Shown piece by piece: positions 1 to 6,838 of a DNA stretch of 18,663 bases. The notes below the pieces were generated by a model, which was not told the DNA's origin, ran no database searches, and saw nothing but the letters and a program-made list of their open reading frames with translations. This stretch comes from JAOPZY01 sp036495025. GTDB lineage: Bacteria > Actinomycetota > CADDZG01 > JAHWKV01 > JAOPZY01. Positions within the stretch are counted from its first letter, which is position 1. Each line of letters begins with the position of its first letter. The stretch is taken from the NCBI GenBank assembly GCA_036495025.1, contig DASXNO010000354.1:1-18663 (forward strand), in the 5' to 3' direction. The position numbers were made by a program, and so were the translations under genes.

Positions 1-870
1 CGCCGGCTCGAGGTCCCGGATGCACTGGGGGTGGACGCAGATCGTGAGTTGCCGGGCGGCGGTGCCGTCGACGTTCGAGACGATCAGGGCGTTGGCGCCG
101 GCCTGGTAGTAGACGAGTTGGCGCCCGTCGGGGGACCAGGCGGGGTTGTCCTGCTGGACGCCGCCCGAGCCGACGTAGCGGAACGTGGCGGCGGCCACGT
201 CAACGATCGTGAGGCGGGAGGGGTTGCCGGAGCCCACGGCGATCTTCGTACCGTCCGGCGACCAGGCCAGGTGGGGGTTGACGGACAACCCGCCGACGAG
301 GTCGCGCCGGCCGGAGCCGTCCGCCGACATGACCGCGAGGTTGTGGCCGTCGTGCAGGAACGCGATCAGCTTGCCGTCGGGCGACCACGCAGGCGAGCCG
401 GCGGGACCGCCCACGAGGACCCGGGCGCCGGAGCCGTCGACGTTCTGGAGGACGAGCGCCCCCTGGGCGGTCGTCTGGATCGTCTCCGGAGGACCCTGGA
501 CGTAGACGATCCGGGTCCGGTCCGGCGACAGCGAGGGGGCGTGGAGCGCCTCGGCTGGATTGGTCGGCGCCCCGGTCATCACCGCCCTCGGGCCGCTCGC
601 GTCGGCATCCTGGCCCTCGATGCGGGTCACGGCGTGGGTAGTGAGGTTGCCCCCCACAAAGATGAGGAAGTGCGTGGCGGCGGCGAGGGCGGCGGTGACC
701 GGCGGGCCGGTCGGTGTGGGGAGGGGCGCCGGGCTGGCCGTAGGAGCGGCGGAGGTCTCGACGACATCCGTCGGGCCGGCGGTCCCACCCGGCGTTGGGC
801 TGGAGGTGCAGCCAGCGGCGACCAGCGCGGCCACGACCACCACACAGAGGAAGGGGACCCGTCGGCGCAT
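1..870 (-). CDS. TolB/PD40-like beta-propeller lipoprotein (C-terminus cut by window edge)
   Basis: The minus-strand frame from ATG at 870 stays open for 290 codons to the window edge, so the C-terminus is missing. Residues 1-20 form a basic, hydrophobic signal peptide ending in VAAGC, so Cys21 is a likely lipidation site. A Ser/Thr/Pro/Ala-rich tether follows to about residue 60. Propeller-type repeats then appear: LSPDRT near 114 and WSPDG at 162, 203 and 245, each followed by a beta strand such as KLIAF or RQLVY. This matches PD40/TolB-like blades exposed outside the membrane. There is no sign of Pal or colicin partners, so TolB function is not implied. A binding or scaffold role is inferred. 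It is transcribed divergently from the ccm cluster. The start at 870 is preferred over ATG at 879 (another frame) because it gives the lipobox. Other open frames here are shadows. Confidence 0.85.
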   Translation of the reverse strand, partial: MRRRVPFLCVVVVAALVAAGCTSSPTPGGTAGPTDVVETSAAPTASPAPLPTPTGPPVTAALAAATHFLIFVGGNLTTHAVTRIEGQDADASGPRAVMTGAPTNPAEALHAPSLSPDRTRIVYVQGPPETIQTTAQGALVLQNVDGSGARVLVGGPAGSPAWSPDGKLIAFLHDGHNLAVMSADGSGRRDLVGGLSVNPHLAWSPDGTKIAVGSGNPSRLTIVDVAAATFRYVGSGGVQQDNPAWSPDGRQLVYYQAGANALIVSNVDGTAARQLTICVHPQCIRDLEPA

Positions 871-881
871 CGCTGGCCCCC

Positions 882-887
882 ATACTA
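882..887 (-). promoter_or_regulatory. Candidate -10 box (TAGTAT) for the lipoprotein gene
   Basis: On the minus strand TAGTAT lies 11 bases before the ATG at 870, followed by GGGGGCC. It fits an actinobacterial TANNNT -10 element and would give a leader of only about five bases. No clear -35 box is visible. Confidence 0.35.
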
Positions 888-997
888 GAGGCGGTCACAG
901 GTTTCGCGAGTGACTAAGATGATTGCCTCATGAGGCCGGCTCTGCATCCTTTGCTGCCTGACCACGTTGACGTCGGTCAGCGGGTACGTCCCCTCCG

Positions 998-1384
998 TTG
1001 AGTGCGAGGCTCCGCTTCGGCATCGCCGCGTGCGTGGTCGTCCTCGCCATCGTGGGGCTGATCGGCTTCTCGATCTCCGGGGCCACCGCCTACTACCGCA
1101 CACCCGCCGAGATGCGGGCCGGGTCGTACCGGCCCAACGAGCGCATCCGCGTGGCGGGAGTCGTCACGAAGGACACGATCGTGCGCAACGGGGCGGTGAC
1201 CAGCTTCACCATCGAGGACGGCAAGGCGACGCTGCCGATCACCACGTCTGCCCTGCTGCCGGACACGTTCACCGCCGGCGTCACCGTCGTCGCCGAGGGC
1301 TCGATGACCGGCGGCGGCATCTTCACCGCCACCGACGTCCTGGCGAAGTGCCCCTCGAAGTTCTCGGCCAAAGTCTCGACCTGA
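998..1384 (+). CDS. ccmE: Cytochrome c maturation haem chaperone CcmE (Cys-type)
   Basis: CcmE carries haem from the CcmABCD release complex to the CcmF ligation complex on the outer face of the membrane. The 128-residue product has an N-terminal membrane anchor (about 7-28), the family hallmark YYRTPAEM, and an OB-fold-like beta domain with VAGVVTKDTI and FTIEDG. Classical CcmE binds haem covalently through His in HxxxY. Here the equivalent segment is LAKCPSKF, so Cys118 replaces His and Phe122 replaces Tyr. This places it with the Cys-type CcmE described in archaea and some bacteria, but with an altered fourth residue. The start is TTG at 998: the frame is closed by TGA at 968-970, and the next start (GTG at 1034) would destroy the membrane helix. 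No clear Shine-Dalgarno is seen. ccmF starts 13 bases after the stop. Confidence 0.9.
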   Translation: MSARLRFGIAACVVVLAIVGLIGFSISGATAYYRTPAEMRAGSYRPNERIRVAGVVTKDTIVRNGAVTSFTIEDGKATLPITTSALLPDTFTAGVTVVAEGSMTGGGIFTATDVLAKCPSKFSAKVST

Positions 1385-1397
1385 GAGGGGCCGCCAG

Positions 1398-3410
1398 ATG
1401 GACGCAGGGCTCGTAGGGCGCATCCTGCTCTACGCAGCGATCGCGACGTCCGGCTGGGGCGCCGCCGCCTCGTTGCTCGGAAAGCACCGGGCAGATGCCC
1501 GGCTGGCGGTGTCGGGGCGTCGGGGCCTCTACGCCACCACCGGCCTCCTGGTCGCCGCCACGCTGTGGCTCGTGGCGGCCATGCTGCGCCACGACTTCTC
1601 GATCCTCTACGTGGCCCAGGTCACCAGCCGCTCGACGCCGTTCCCCTACCCGCTCACCGCCCTGTGGGCGGGCATGGCCGGGAGCCTGCTGTTCTGGACC
1701 CTGCTGACCTCGCTCTACGCCTCCTCGGCCATCGCGGTGCAGGCCCCCCGGCGGCCGGAGTTGGTGGGGGTGGCGACGGCGGTGCTCTCGGGCATCCTGG
1801 CCTTCTTCGCGGTCATCCTTGCCTTTGGCGCCAACGCCTTCCTCTCGTCCTCGCCGATCCCGCTCGACGGCCAGGGGCTCAACCCCCTGTTGCAGTCGCC
1901 CTTCATGAACATCCATCCGGTGATGCTCTACCTCGGGTTCACCGGCTTCTCCGTGCCCTTCGCCTTCGCAGTCTCGGCCCTGGTCTCGGGACGGCTCGAC
2001 TCGTCGTGGTTCACCTCGACCCGGCGGTGGACGGTGCTCGCCTGGGCGTTCCTGTCCGTCGGGATCATCCTCGGCGCCGCCTGGGCCTACATGGAGCTGG
2101 GATGGGGGGGGTACTGGGCATGGGACCCGGTCGAGAACGCCTCGCTGCTGCCGTGGCTCACGGCGACCGCCTTCCTGCATTCCGTGATGATCCAGGAGCG
2201 CCGCGGGATGCTGAAGATCTGGAACGTCGCCCTGATCCTCTCGACCTACTCGCTCGCCGTGCTCGGCACATTCCTGACGCGCTCGGGCCTGCTGTCCTCC
2301 GTCCACACCTTCTCGGAGTCCCCGGTGGGGAAGTACTTCCTCCCGTTCCTCGCCGTGCTCGTGATCGGTTCGTTCGCCCTGCTCGGCTTCCGCCTCGACC
2401 GCCTGCGCTCCAAGCGCCACCTCGACGCGGCGGTGTCGCGCGAGTCGATGTTCCTGTTCAACAACCTCGTGTTCGTCGCCATTGCGTTCACCGTGCTCTG
2501 GGGGACCCTCTACCCGGTCGTCGTCGAGGCCGTCACCGGCCAGCAGGTCTCGGTGGGGCCGCCCTACTTCAATGCCGTGGTCGTCCCGCTGGGCCTCGCC
2601 CTGCTCGGGCTGATGGGCATCGGGCCGCTCGTCGCGTGGCGGCGGGCCTCGTCCCGGGGCCTGCAGCGCGCCTTCACCCTGCCGCTGGCCGCGGGGGTGG
2701 TGACGATCGTCGCCCTGTTCGCAGCCGGCGTCCGTTCCGCCGGAGCGGCCCTCGCCTTCGCCCTCTGCGCCTTCGTCACCGTCACGATCGTGAGCGAGTT
2801 CACCAGGGGGACCCGGGCGCACCGGCGGGCTGAGGGACTCTCCCTCCCGAAGGCCCTCGGGCGCACGCTCGGCCGCAACCGCCGGCGGTACGGCGGATAC
2901 ATCGTCCACCTCGGCGTCGTGCTGATCTTCCTCGGCCTGGCAGGCGGCGCGTTCGTCCAGACCTGGTCGGGGTCGGTCACGAAGGGCGGCACCTTCCAGG
3001 TGGGCGCCTACACCCTCCGGTTCGACTCGATCCGGCTCGCCTCGACGCCCGAGAAGCTGATCTCCGAAGCCGTCCTCGACGTGTCCCGCGGCGGCAGGCA
3101 CGTGACGACGCTGCGCCCCCAGCAGAACTTCCACCTCGCCCAGCGCCAGCAGCAGTCCGAGATCGCCCTGCGGTCCTCGCTGGTCGAGGACCTCTACGTC
3201 GTGGTGAACCCCCTCGACCCCACCACCGGCACCGGCACGTTCCGGGCCTGGGTCAACCCCCTCGTCGCCTGGATCTGGCTCGGGGGGGTCGTCATGGCCC
3301 TGGGCATGGTCGTGATCCTGACGGCACGGCCCCCGGCCGGGCCGCCCGATCCCCTCCCTCAGGAGCCGAGCGCCGGCGCCCGCCGCAAGCGGGAAACGGT
3401 GGCGGCATGA
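1398..3410 (+). CDS. ccmF: Haem lyase subunit CcmF
   Basis: CcmF is the membrane haem-handling protein that ligates haem from holo-CcmE to CxxCH apocytochromes. The 670-residue product has the usual family length and is almost entirely membrane helices. The tryptophan-rich WWD segment WGGYWAWDPVEN starts at Trp236. Conserved His contexts are NIHPVMLYLGF, TAFLHSVMIQERRGM, TRSGLLSSVHTF and YGGYIVHLGVVL, matching the paired periplasmic and membrane haem-ligand His of the family. A soluble domain of about 110 residues follows VHLGVVLIFLG, before a last helix near the C-terminus. ATG at 1398 follows ccmE closely. The stop overlaps the ccmH start (ATGA), indicating translational coupling. The identification is secure. 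A long minus-strand open frame across this gene is a GC-driven shadow. Confidence 0.96.
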   Translation: MDAGLVGRILLYAAIATSGWGAAASLLGKHRADARLAVSGRRGLYATTGLLVAATLWLVAAMLRHDFSILYVAQVTSRSTPFPYPLTALWAGMAGSLLFWTLLTSLYASSAIAVQAPRRPELVGVATAVLSGILAFFAVILAFGANAFLSSSPIPLDGQGLNPLLQSPFMNIHPVMLYLGFTGFSVPFAFAVSALVSGRLDSSWFTSTRRWTVLAWAFLSVGIILGAAWAYMELGWGGYWAWDPVENASLLPWLTATAFLHSVMIQERRGMLKIWNVALILSTYSLAVLGTFLTRSGLLSSVHTFSESPVGKYFLPFLAVLVIGSFALLGFRLDRLRSKRHLDAAVSRESMFLFNNLVFVAIAFTVLWGTLYPVVVEAVTGQQVSVGPPYFNAVVVPLGLALLGLMGIGPLVAWRRASSRGLQRAFTLPLAAGVVTIVALFAAGVRSAGAALAFALCAFVTVTIVSEFTRGTRAHRRAEGLSLPKALGRTLGRNRRRYGGYIVHLGVVLIFLGLAGGAFVQTWSGSVTKGGTFQVGAYTLRFDSIRLASTPEKLISEAVLDVSRGGRHVTTLRPQQNFHLAQRQQQSEIALRSSLVEDLYVVVNPLDPTTGTGTFRAWVNPLVAWIWLGGVVMALGMVVILTARPPAGPPDPLPQEPSAGARRKRETVAA

Positions 3411-3901
3411 GGCGCCTGCTCCCCCTCGTCGCCGTGGCTGCCCTCGTGCTGCTCGCCGTGGCCACCGGCCTCTCGGCGGCCCGGGGGCCGGACCCCACCG
3501 CCGTGCCGACCGCCCGGCAGGTCGACGAGCGGACGATGTCGCCGTTCTGCGTCGGGCTCACGCTGGCGGCCTGCCCGTCGAGCGAGGCGATGCAGCTCCG
3601 AGCGACGATCGCCGGGATGGTGGCCGGCGGCAGGACCAACCGCCAGATCGACGCCTTCCTGATCGCCAACTACGCGAGGACCGTCATCGGCGCCCCGCGC
3701 AGCCCGGTGGCGTGGCTGGTCCCCGCGGCAGCCGTCATGGCGGGTCTGGCCGTCGTGGTCGTGGTCGCCCTCCGGAGGGGGGGCGGCTCCGGCGACCCCG
3801 GCACGGGGGAGCCGGCCGAACCCCTGTCCCCGATCCCGCCGGGTGAGAGCGCCCGGCTCGCCGCCGACGTGGCGCGTTTCGCCCAGGGGACGTCCGAATG
3901 A
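3407..3901 (+). CDS. ccmH: CcmH/CycL-like apocytochrome thiol reductant, C-x7-C variant
   Basis: CcmH-type proteins keep the Cys pair of apocytochromes reduced for haem attachment. The 164-residue product has a signal or anchor helix (about 3-25), a short helical domain, a TM helix (about 102-122) and an acidic, Pro-rich cytoplasmic tail. The helical region retains the family pattern: an Arg-rich lead-in, a Cys segment, MQLRATIAGMVAGGRTNRQI and a FLIANYARTV tail. The usual LRCxxCQ motif is replaced by MSPFCVGLTLAACPS, with Cys48 and Cys56 eight positions apart. Either this is a redox pair with different geometry or only one Cys is active. ATG overlaps the ccmF stop and the end overlaps the next gene (ATGA). 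No CcmG/DsbE thioredoxin is encoded in the window. The family call is good. The redox mechanism is inferred. Confidence 0.8.
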   Translation: MRRLLPLVAVAALVLLAVATGLSAARGPDPTAVPTARQVDERTMSPFCVGLTLAACPSSEAMQLRATIAGMVAGGRTNRQIDAFLIANYARTVIGAPRSPVAWLVPAAAVMAGLAVVVVVALRRGGGSGDPGTGEPAEPLSPIPPGESARLAADVARFAQGTSE

Positions 3902-4296
3902 TCCCGGCGCTGCTCGGCATCGTCCTGGCGGGTCTGGGCTTATGGATCCTGCAGCCGCTGCGCCTCCCCCGGCGCGTCGCGCCCCCTGGATCGGTCGACG
4001 CCGCCAAGTGGAAGGAGCTCCTCGACGCCAAGCACGCCGTCTACCGGTCGATCCTCGACCTGGAGTTCGACCGCTCCGTCGGCAAGGTGGCCGAAGAGGA
4101 CTACGGGATCCTCCTCCACCAGCACCAGGTCGAGGCGCTCGCGCTGCTCCACGAGATGGATGCCCTGGCTTCGGCTGCGGCCGGTGACGCCGGCCCGGGC
4201 GGAGCTGCCCCGGCCTCGGAAGGCCCGGAGGAGACGCTCGAGGCCGAGATCGCCGCGGCCCGCGAGCGCCTACGCCCCACCTCGGGCACGACGTGA
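3898..4296 (+). CDS. CcmI/CycH N-terminal-domain-like small membrane protein
   Basis: This is a 132-residue protein with one N-terminal helix (about 2-20) and a soluble helical part. Residues 45-80 contain the pattern typical of the CcmI N-terminal module: a run of Leu-based helix, then LEFDRSVGKVAEEDY at 55-69 and a further Leu-rich helix. Full-length CcmI also has a TPR domain that binds apocytochrome. That part is absent, and an Ala/Pro/Glu-rich segment and a final helix close the protein. It lies between ccmH and the next ccm-operon gene with four-base overlaps on both sides, supporting a role in the haem ligation complex. Function beyond that is inferred. The next gene ends in the same sequence pattern. 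Confidence 0.65.
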   Translation: MIPALLGIVLAGLGLWILQPLRLPRRVAPPGSVDAAKWKELLDAKHAVYRSILDLEFDRSVGKVAEEDYGILLHQHQVEALALLHEMDALASAAAGDAGPGGAAPASEGPEETLEAEIAAARERLRPTSGTT

Positions 4297-5498
4297 GGCG
4301 GGCTGCAAGCACCGCCGCCGGCACCCTGGTCGTCTGGCTGCTGGCGCTGTCCCCCGCCGCGATCGCCGGGATGCAGGCCGCAACGAGCGCCAGCGGCCGG
4401 GCTCCCGCTGCGGCCGGCATCTCCGGGAGCGTCGTCAACGGGACCGCGGGGGGGTCGGTGCCCGGCGGGCTGACCGTCACGGCAACCGAGGTCGATGCGG
4501 GGGTCACCAAACAGGTGGCGACGAAGAAGGCGCCGGTGGGCGCCGGTGGGGCATTCAAGATCGACGGCTTCCCGGGCAACCCGGGCGACCACTTCGTCGT
4601 CGGCACCGACTACCTGGGCGTGACGTACTCGTCGGAGGCGACCCCGGGGTCCCCCGCCACGCTCAAGATCTACGAGACGACGACGGACTCCACCGTTCTC
4701 TCGATCCCCGCGACCACCCTGACGGTGATCGTCGGCAAGCAGGGCAACTACAACGTCCTGCAGCTCCTGACGGCGCACAACTCGAGCGACCGCAGCTACG
4801 TCGGCACCCCCAATTCCGGAGCCACCGGGCCCCCCGCGACGCTGGAGCTGCCGATCCCCGCGGGCGCCACCGCCTTCTCGCCGGTCGAGGGACTGGCGAA
4901 CGGGCTGACGGCGGCTCCCGACGGCCTCGTTGCCTCCACCGACCCGGTCGTCCCGGGCAACACCGAGGTGTCCTACCTCTACAACATCGCCGTGCCGCGC
5001 AGCGGCTGGGGGATGAGCCTGCCGGTCATCTACGCCACGTCCAGCATCGACCTGCTCGTCGACCCGGCCCTGAGGCTCTCGGGGCCGGGGCTCACGTTCC
5101 TGAAGAACGTGACGATCAACAAGCGGGTGTACCGGGACTACCGGGGGGCCAACCTGGCGCCCGGGACGACCGTCAACGCCAACATCGCCCCGGCCAGCTC
5201 GACCTCGGTCACCCTCTACCTCGGCCTCGGCGCCCTCCTGGTTCTCGTCCTCGCTGCGGTCGGGGTGCCCCGCATCCTCCGCCGGCGCCGGGCGAGCGGG
5301 ATCGCGCCCGGGGAGCCCGACTCGCCCCGCGAGCGCGACCAGCTGATCGAGGAGATCGCCGCCCTGGACGAGGCCCACGCCGCCGGCAGCGTCGAGGAGG
5401 ACGACTACGCCGCCCAGCGGGCCGAGCTGAAGAACCGGCTCCTCTCCCTGACGGCGACGGAGAACCGGCGCCTCGAGAGGCGCCTGGGCAAGACGTGA
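4293..5498 (+). CDS. Unrecognised exported, membrane-anchored beta protein with a CcmI-like cytoplasmic tail
   Basis: The 401-residue product has a signal peptide (about 1-25, ending AIA), a long Gly/Thr/Ser/Pro-rich extracytoplasmic region, one TM helix (about 306-326) followed by RRRR, and a charged helical cytoplasmic tail. Residues 40-120 look like a carboxypeptidase-regulatory or transthyretin-like beta sandwich, with a GGAFKIDGF turn. The next part is also beta-rich, but I do not recognise it. The tail holds a run starting at Leu358, LDEAHAAGSVEEDDY, matching the CcmI-like motif of the preceding gene residue for residue in spacing. GTG at 4293 overlaps the upstream stop, and its own stop overlaps ccmA. 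Being translationally coupled inside the ccm cluster, it is likely part of haem delivery or apocytochrome presentation. That is inference only. Confidence 0.75.
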   Translation: MRRAASTAAGTLVVWLLALSPAAIAGMQAATSASGRAPAAAGISGSVVNGTAGGSVPGGLTVTATEVDAGVTKQVATKKAPVGAGGAFKIDGFPGNPGDHFVVGTDYLGVTYSSEATPGSPATLKIYETTTDSTVLSIPATTLTVIVGKQGNYNVLQLLTAHNSSDRSYVGTPNSGATGPPATLELPIPAGATAFSPVEGLANGLTAAPDGLVASTDPVVPGNTEVSYLYNIAVPRSGWGMSLPVIYATSSIDLLVDPALRLSGPGLTFLKNVTINKRVYRDYRGANLAPGTTVNANIAPASSTSVTLYLGLGALLVLVLAAVGVPRILRRRRASGIAPGEPDSPRERDQLIEEIAALDEAHAAGSVEEDDYAAQRAELKNRLLSLTATENRRLERRLGKT

Positions 5499-6103
5499 TC
5501 GAGATCCGGAGGCTGAGCCGGCGCTTCGGATCCGCCCGGGCACTGTCCGGGATCGACCTCGAGATCCCCACCGGCGAGACCGTCGTCGTCTTCGGCCCGA
5601 ACGGCTCGGGCAAGACCACGCTCGTCAAGCTGGTCGCAGGACTGCTGCGCCCGACGTCGGGCGAGGTCCTCGTCGACGGGCGGCCCCCCCGGGAGCGACG
5701 GGGACGGCTCGGTTTTCTCGGCCACGACCTCTACCTGTACCCCCACCTCTCCGCGATCGAGAACCTCGTCCTCTTCGCCCGGCTCTATGACGTCGGGCCC
5801 CGGGAAGCGACCGGCGCGCTCGAGGCGGTCGGCCTGGCCCACAAGCGGGATGCGCTCGTGCACACGCTGTCCCGGGGCGAGGGCCAGCGGGTGGCCCTGG
5901 CGAGGGCGGTCCTGCACGACCCGGACCTGCTGCTCGTGGACGAGCCGTTCTCCGGGCTCGACGAGGCATCGGCCGCCGCCCTGCCCGCGCTGCTCAAGCG
6001 GGAGGGCCGGACGCTGGTCGTCGCCACGCACGACACCGAGCGCGGGAAGGCCATCGCCGAGCGGATCGTGATCCTCGAGCGCGGACGGATCAGCGCCGCA
6101 TGA
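5495..6103 (+). CDS. ccmA: Haem exporter ATPase CcmA
   Basis: This is an ABC ATPase of 202 residues, the normal size for CcmA. With CcmB, CcmC and CcmD it drives release of haem-loaded CcmE. The Walker A motif GPNGSGKT is at 34-41, the signature LSRGEGQRVALARA starts at 125 (Glu129-Gly130-Gln131 is a minor variant of the LSGGQ core), Walker B LLLVDEP is near 150, and the switch His is in VATHD near 175. The frame stays open far upstream, but translation most likely starts at GTG 5495, which overlaps the preceding stop (GTGA) and begins the canonical first beta strand IEIRRLSRRFG. The stop lies inside a 17-base tandem duplication that separates it from ccmB. Confidence 0.93.
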   Translation: MIEIRRLSRRFGSARALSGIDLEIPTGETVVVFGPNGSGKTTLVKLVAGLLRPTSGEVLVDGRPPRERRGRLGFLGHDLYLYPHLSAIENLVLFARLYDVGPREATGALEAVGLAHKRDALVHTLSRGEGQRVALARAVLHDPDLLLVDEPFSGLDEASAAALPALLKREGRTLVVATHDTERGKAIAERIVILERGRISAA

Positions 6104-6124
6104 ACCTCAGCGCCGCATGAACCC
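6091..6124 (+). repeat. 17-base tandem duplication at the ccmA-ccmB junction
   Basis: CAGCGCCGCATGAACCT (6091-6107) is followed immediately by CAGCGCCGCATGAACCC (6108-6124), identical in 16 of 17 bases. The first copy contains the last codons and stop of ccmA. Each copy carries an ATGA start/stop overlap. The ccmB GTG start follows directly at 6125. Confidence 0.85.
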
Positions 6125-6838
6125 GTGAACAACGTCCGCAAGATGTTCCTGCTGGCCGCCAAGGACCTCCGCTCGGAGGCCCGGGCCAAGGAGATCGCCC
6201 CCCCGATGGTCCTGTTCGGGCTGATCCTCGTCTTCCTGTTCACGCTCGACTTCCCGCCGGGGGCCGGGCGGGCCCCCGTCCCGGGACCGGTGGTGGGGGC
6301 CGTGGGCAGCCGGGAGCTCGCCGGGGCCTTCCTGTGGGTCAGCCTGCTGTTCGCCGGGATCCTCGGCTTCGGGCGCAATGCAGCGACCGAGCGCGAGGGC
6401 AACCGAATCGAGGGCCTGCTCCTCGCGCCCGTCGACCCCGCGGCCCTGTTCGCCGGGAAGGCCCTGGCCAACTTCTGTTACCTGTGGATGCTGGAGGTCA
6501 TCCTGTTCCCGGTCTTCGTCCTCTTTTTCGACGTGCCCGTGGGGCTCCTCCTGCCGGGGATCCTGCTGGTCGCCCTCGCGGCGAACGTCGGGCTGGCGGC
6601 CGCGGGGACCCTCTTCGGGGCTGCCTCGCAGTACGTCCGGGCTCGGGAACTCGTGATGCCGCTCCTCCTCTTCCCGGTGATCATCCCCCTGGTCCTCGGT
6701 GCAGAACGCCTGACCGCCTCGCTCCTGACGGGGGCGGGACTCGGGAGTCAGGGCCGCTGGTTTATCCTCATGGGAGCCTTCGACCTGGCCATCGTGGCCA
6801 TCGGAGCGGTCGCCTTCGAATTCATCGTGAACGAATGA
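6125..6838 (+). CDS. ccmB: Haem exporter permease CcmB
   Basis: CcmB is the membrane partner of CcmA in the CcmABCD complex that releases holo-CcmE. The 237-residue product is slightly longer than typical (about 220) and has six hydrophobic segments. Family features include the start AAKDLRSEARAKE, the central REGNRIEGLLLAP and the region YVRARELVMPLLLFPVIIP. I place the start at GTG 6125, 21 bases after the ccmA stop. Two ATG codons just upstream lie inside the tandem duplication and terminate at once, so they are unusable. The stop overlaps the ATG of ccmC. Confidence 0.92.
   Translation: MNNVRKMFLLAAKDLRSEARAKEIAPPMVLFGLILVFLFTLDFPPGAGRAPVPGPVVGAVGSRELAGAFLWVSLLFAGILGFGRNAATEREGNRIEGLLLAPVDPAALFAGKALANFCYLWMLEVILFPVFVLFFDVPVGLLLPGILLVALAANVGLAAAGTLFGAASQYVRARELVMPLLLFPVIIPLVLGAERLTASLLTGAGLGSQGRWFILMGAFDLAIVAIGAVAFEFIVNE

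Noticed and set aside
202..205. Lipoylation of the barrel domain at Lys225 in the 12108-13070 protein
   Set aside because: The aligned modification position is Gly226, and the domain is predicted to be extracytoplasmic, where lipoyl ligase does not act. (The coordinates given are only placeholders for residues near 202-261 of that protein.)
31..898. Open frames on both strands over the lipoprotein gene (plus 31-888, plus 185-505, minus 200-898)
   Set aside because: Low-complexity Arg/Gly/Pro products. The other minus frame gives a clean lipobox and WSPDG repeats, so these are shadows.
1323..3134. 603-codon minus-strand open frame opposite ccmF
   Set aside because: The product is Arg/Glu/Gly/His-rich with no domain, and the plus strand encodes an unmistakable CcmF. 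It reflects high GC at third positions.
4160..5494. Upstream in-frame extension of ccmA
   Set aside because: Arg/Pro-rich nonsense overlapping two real genes. CcmA homology begins right after GTG 5495.
3359..5543. Long minus-strand open frames opposite ccmH through ccmA
   Set aside because: Same GC-driven shadow pattern, with no recognisable domain or start signals.
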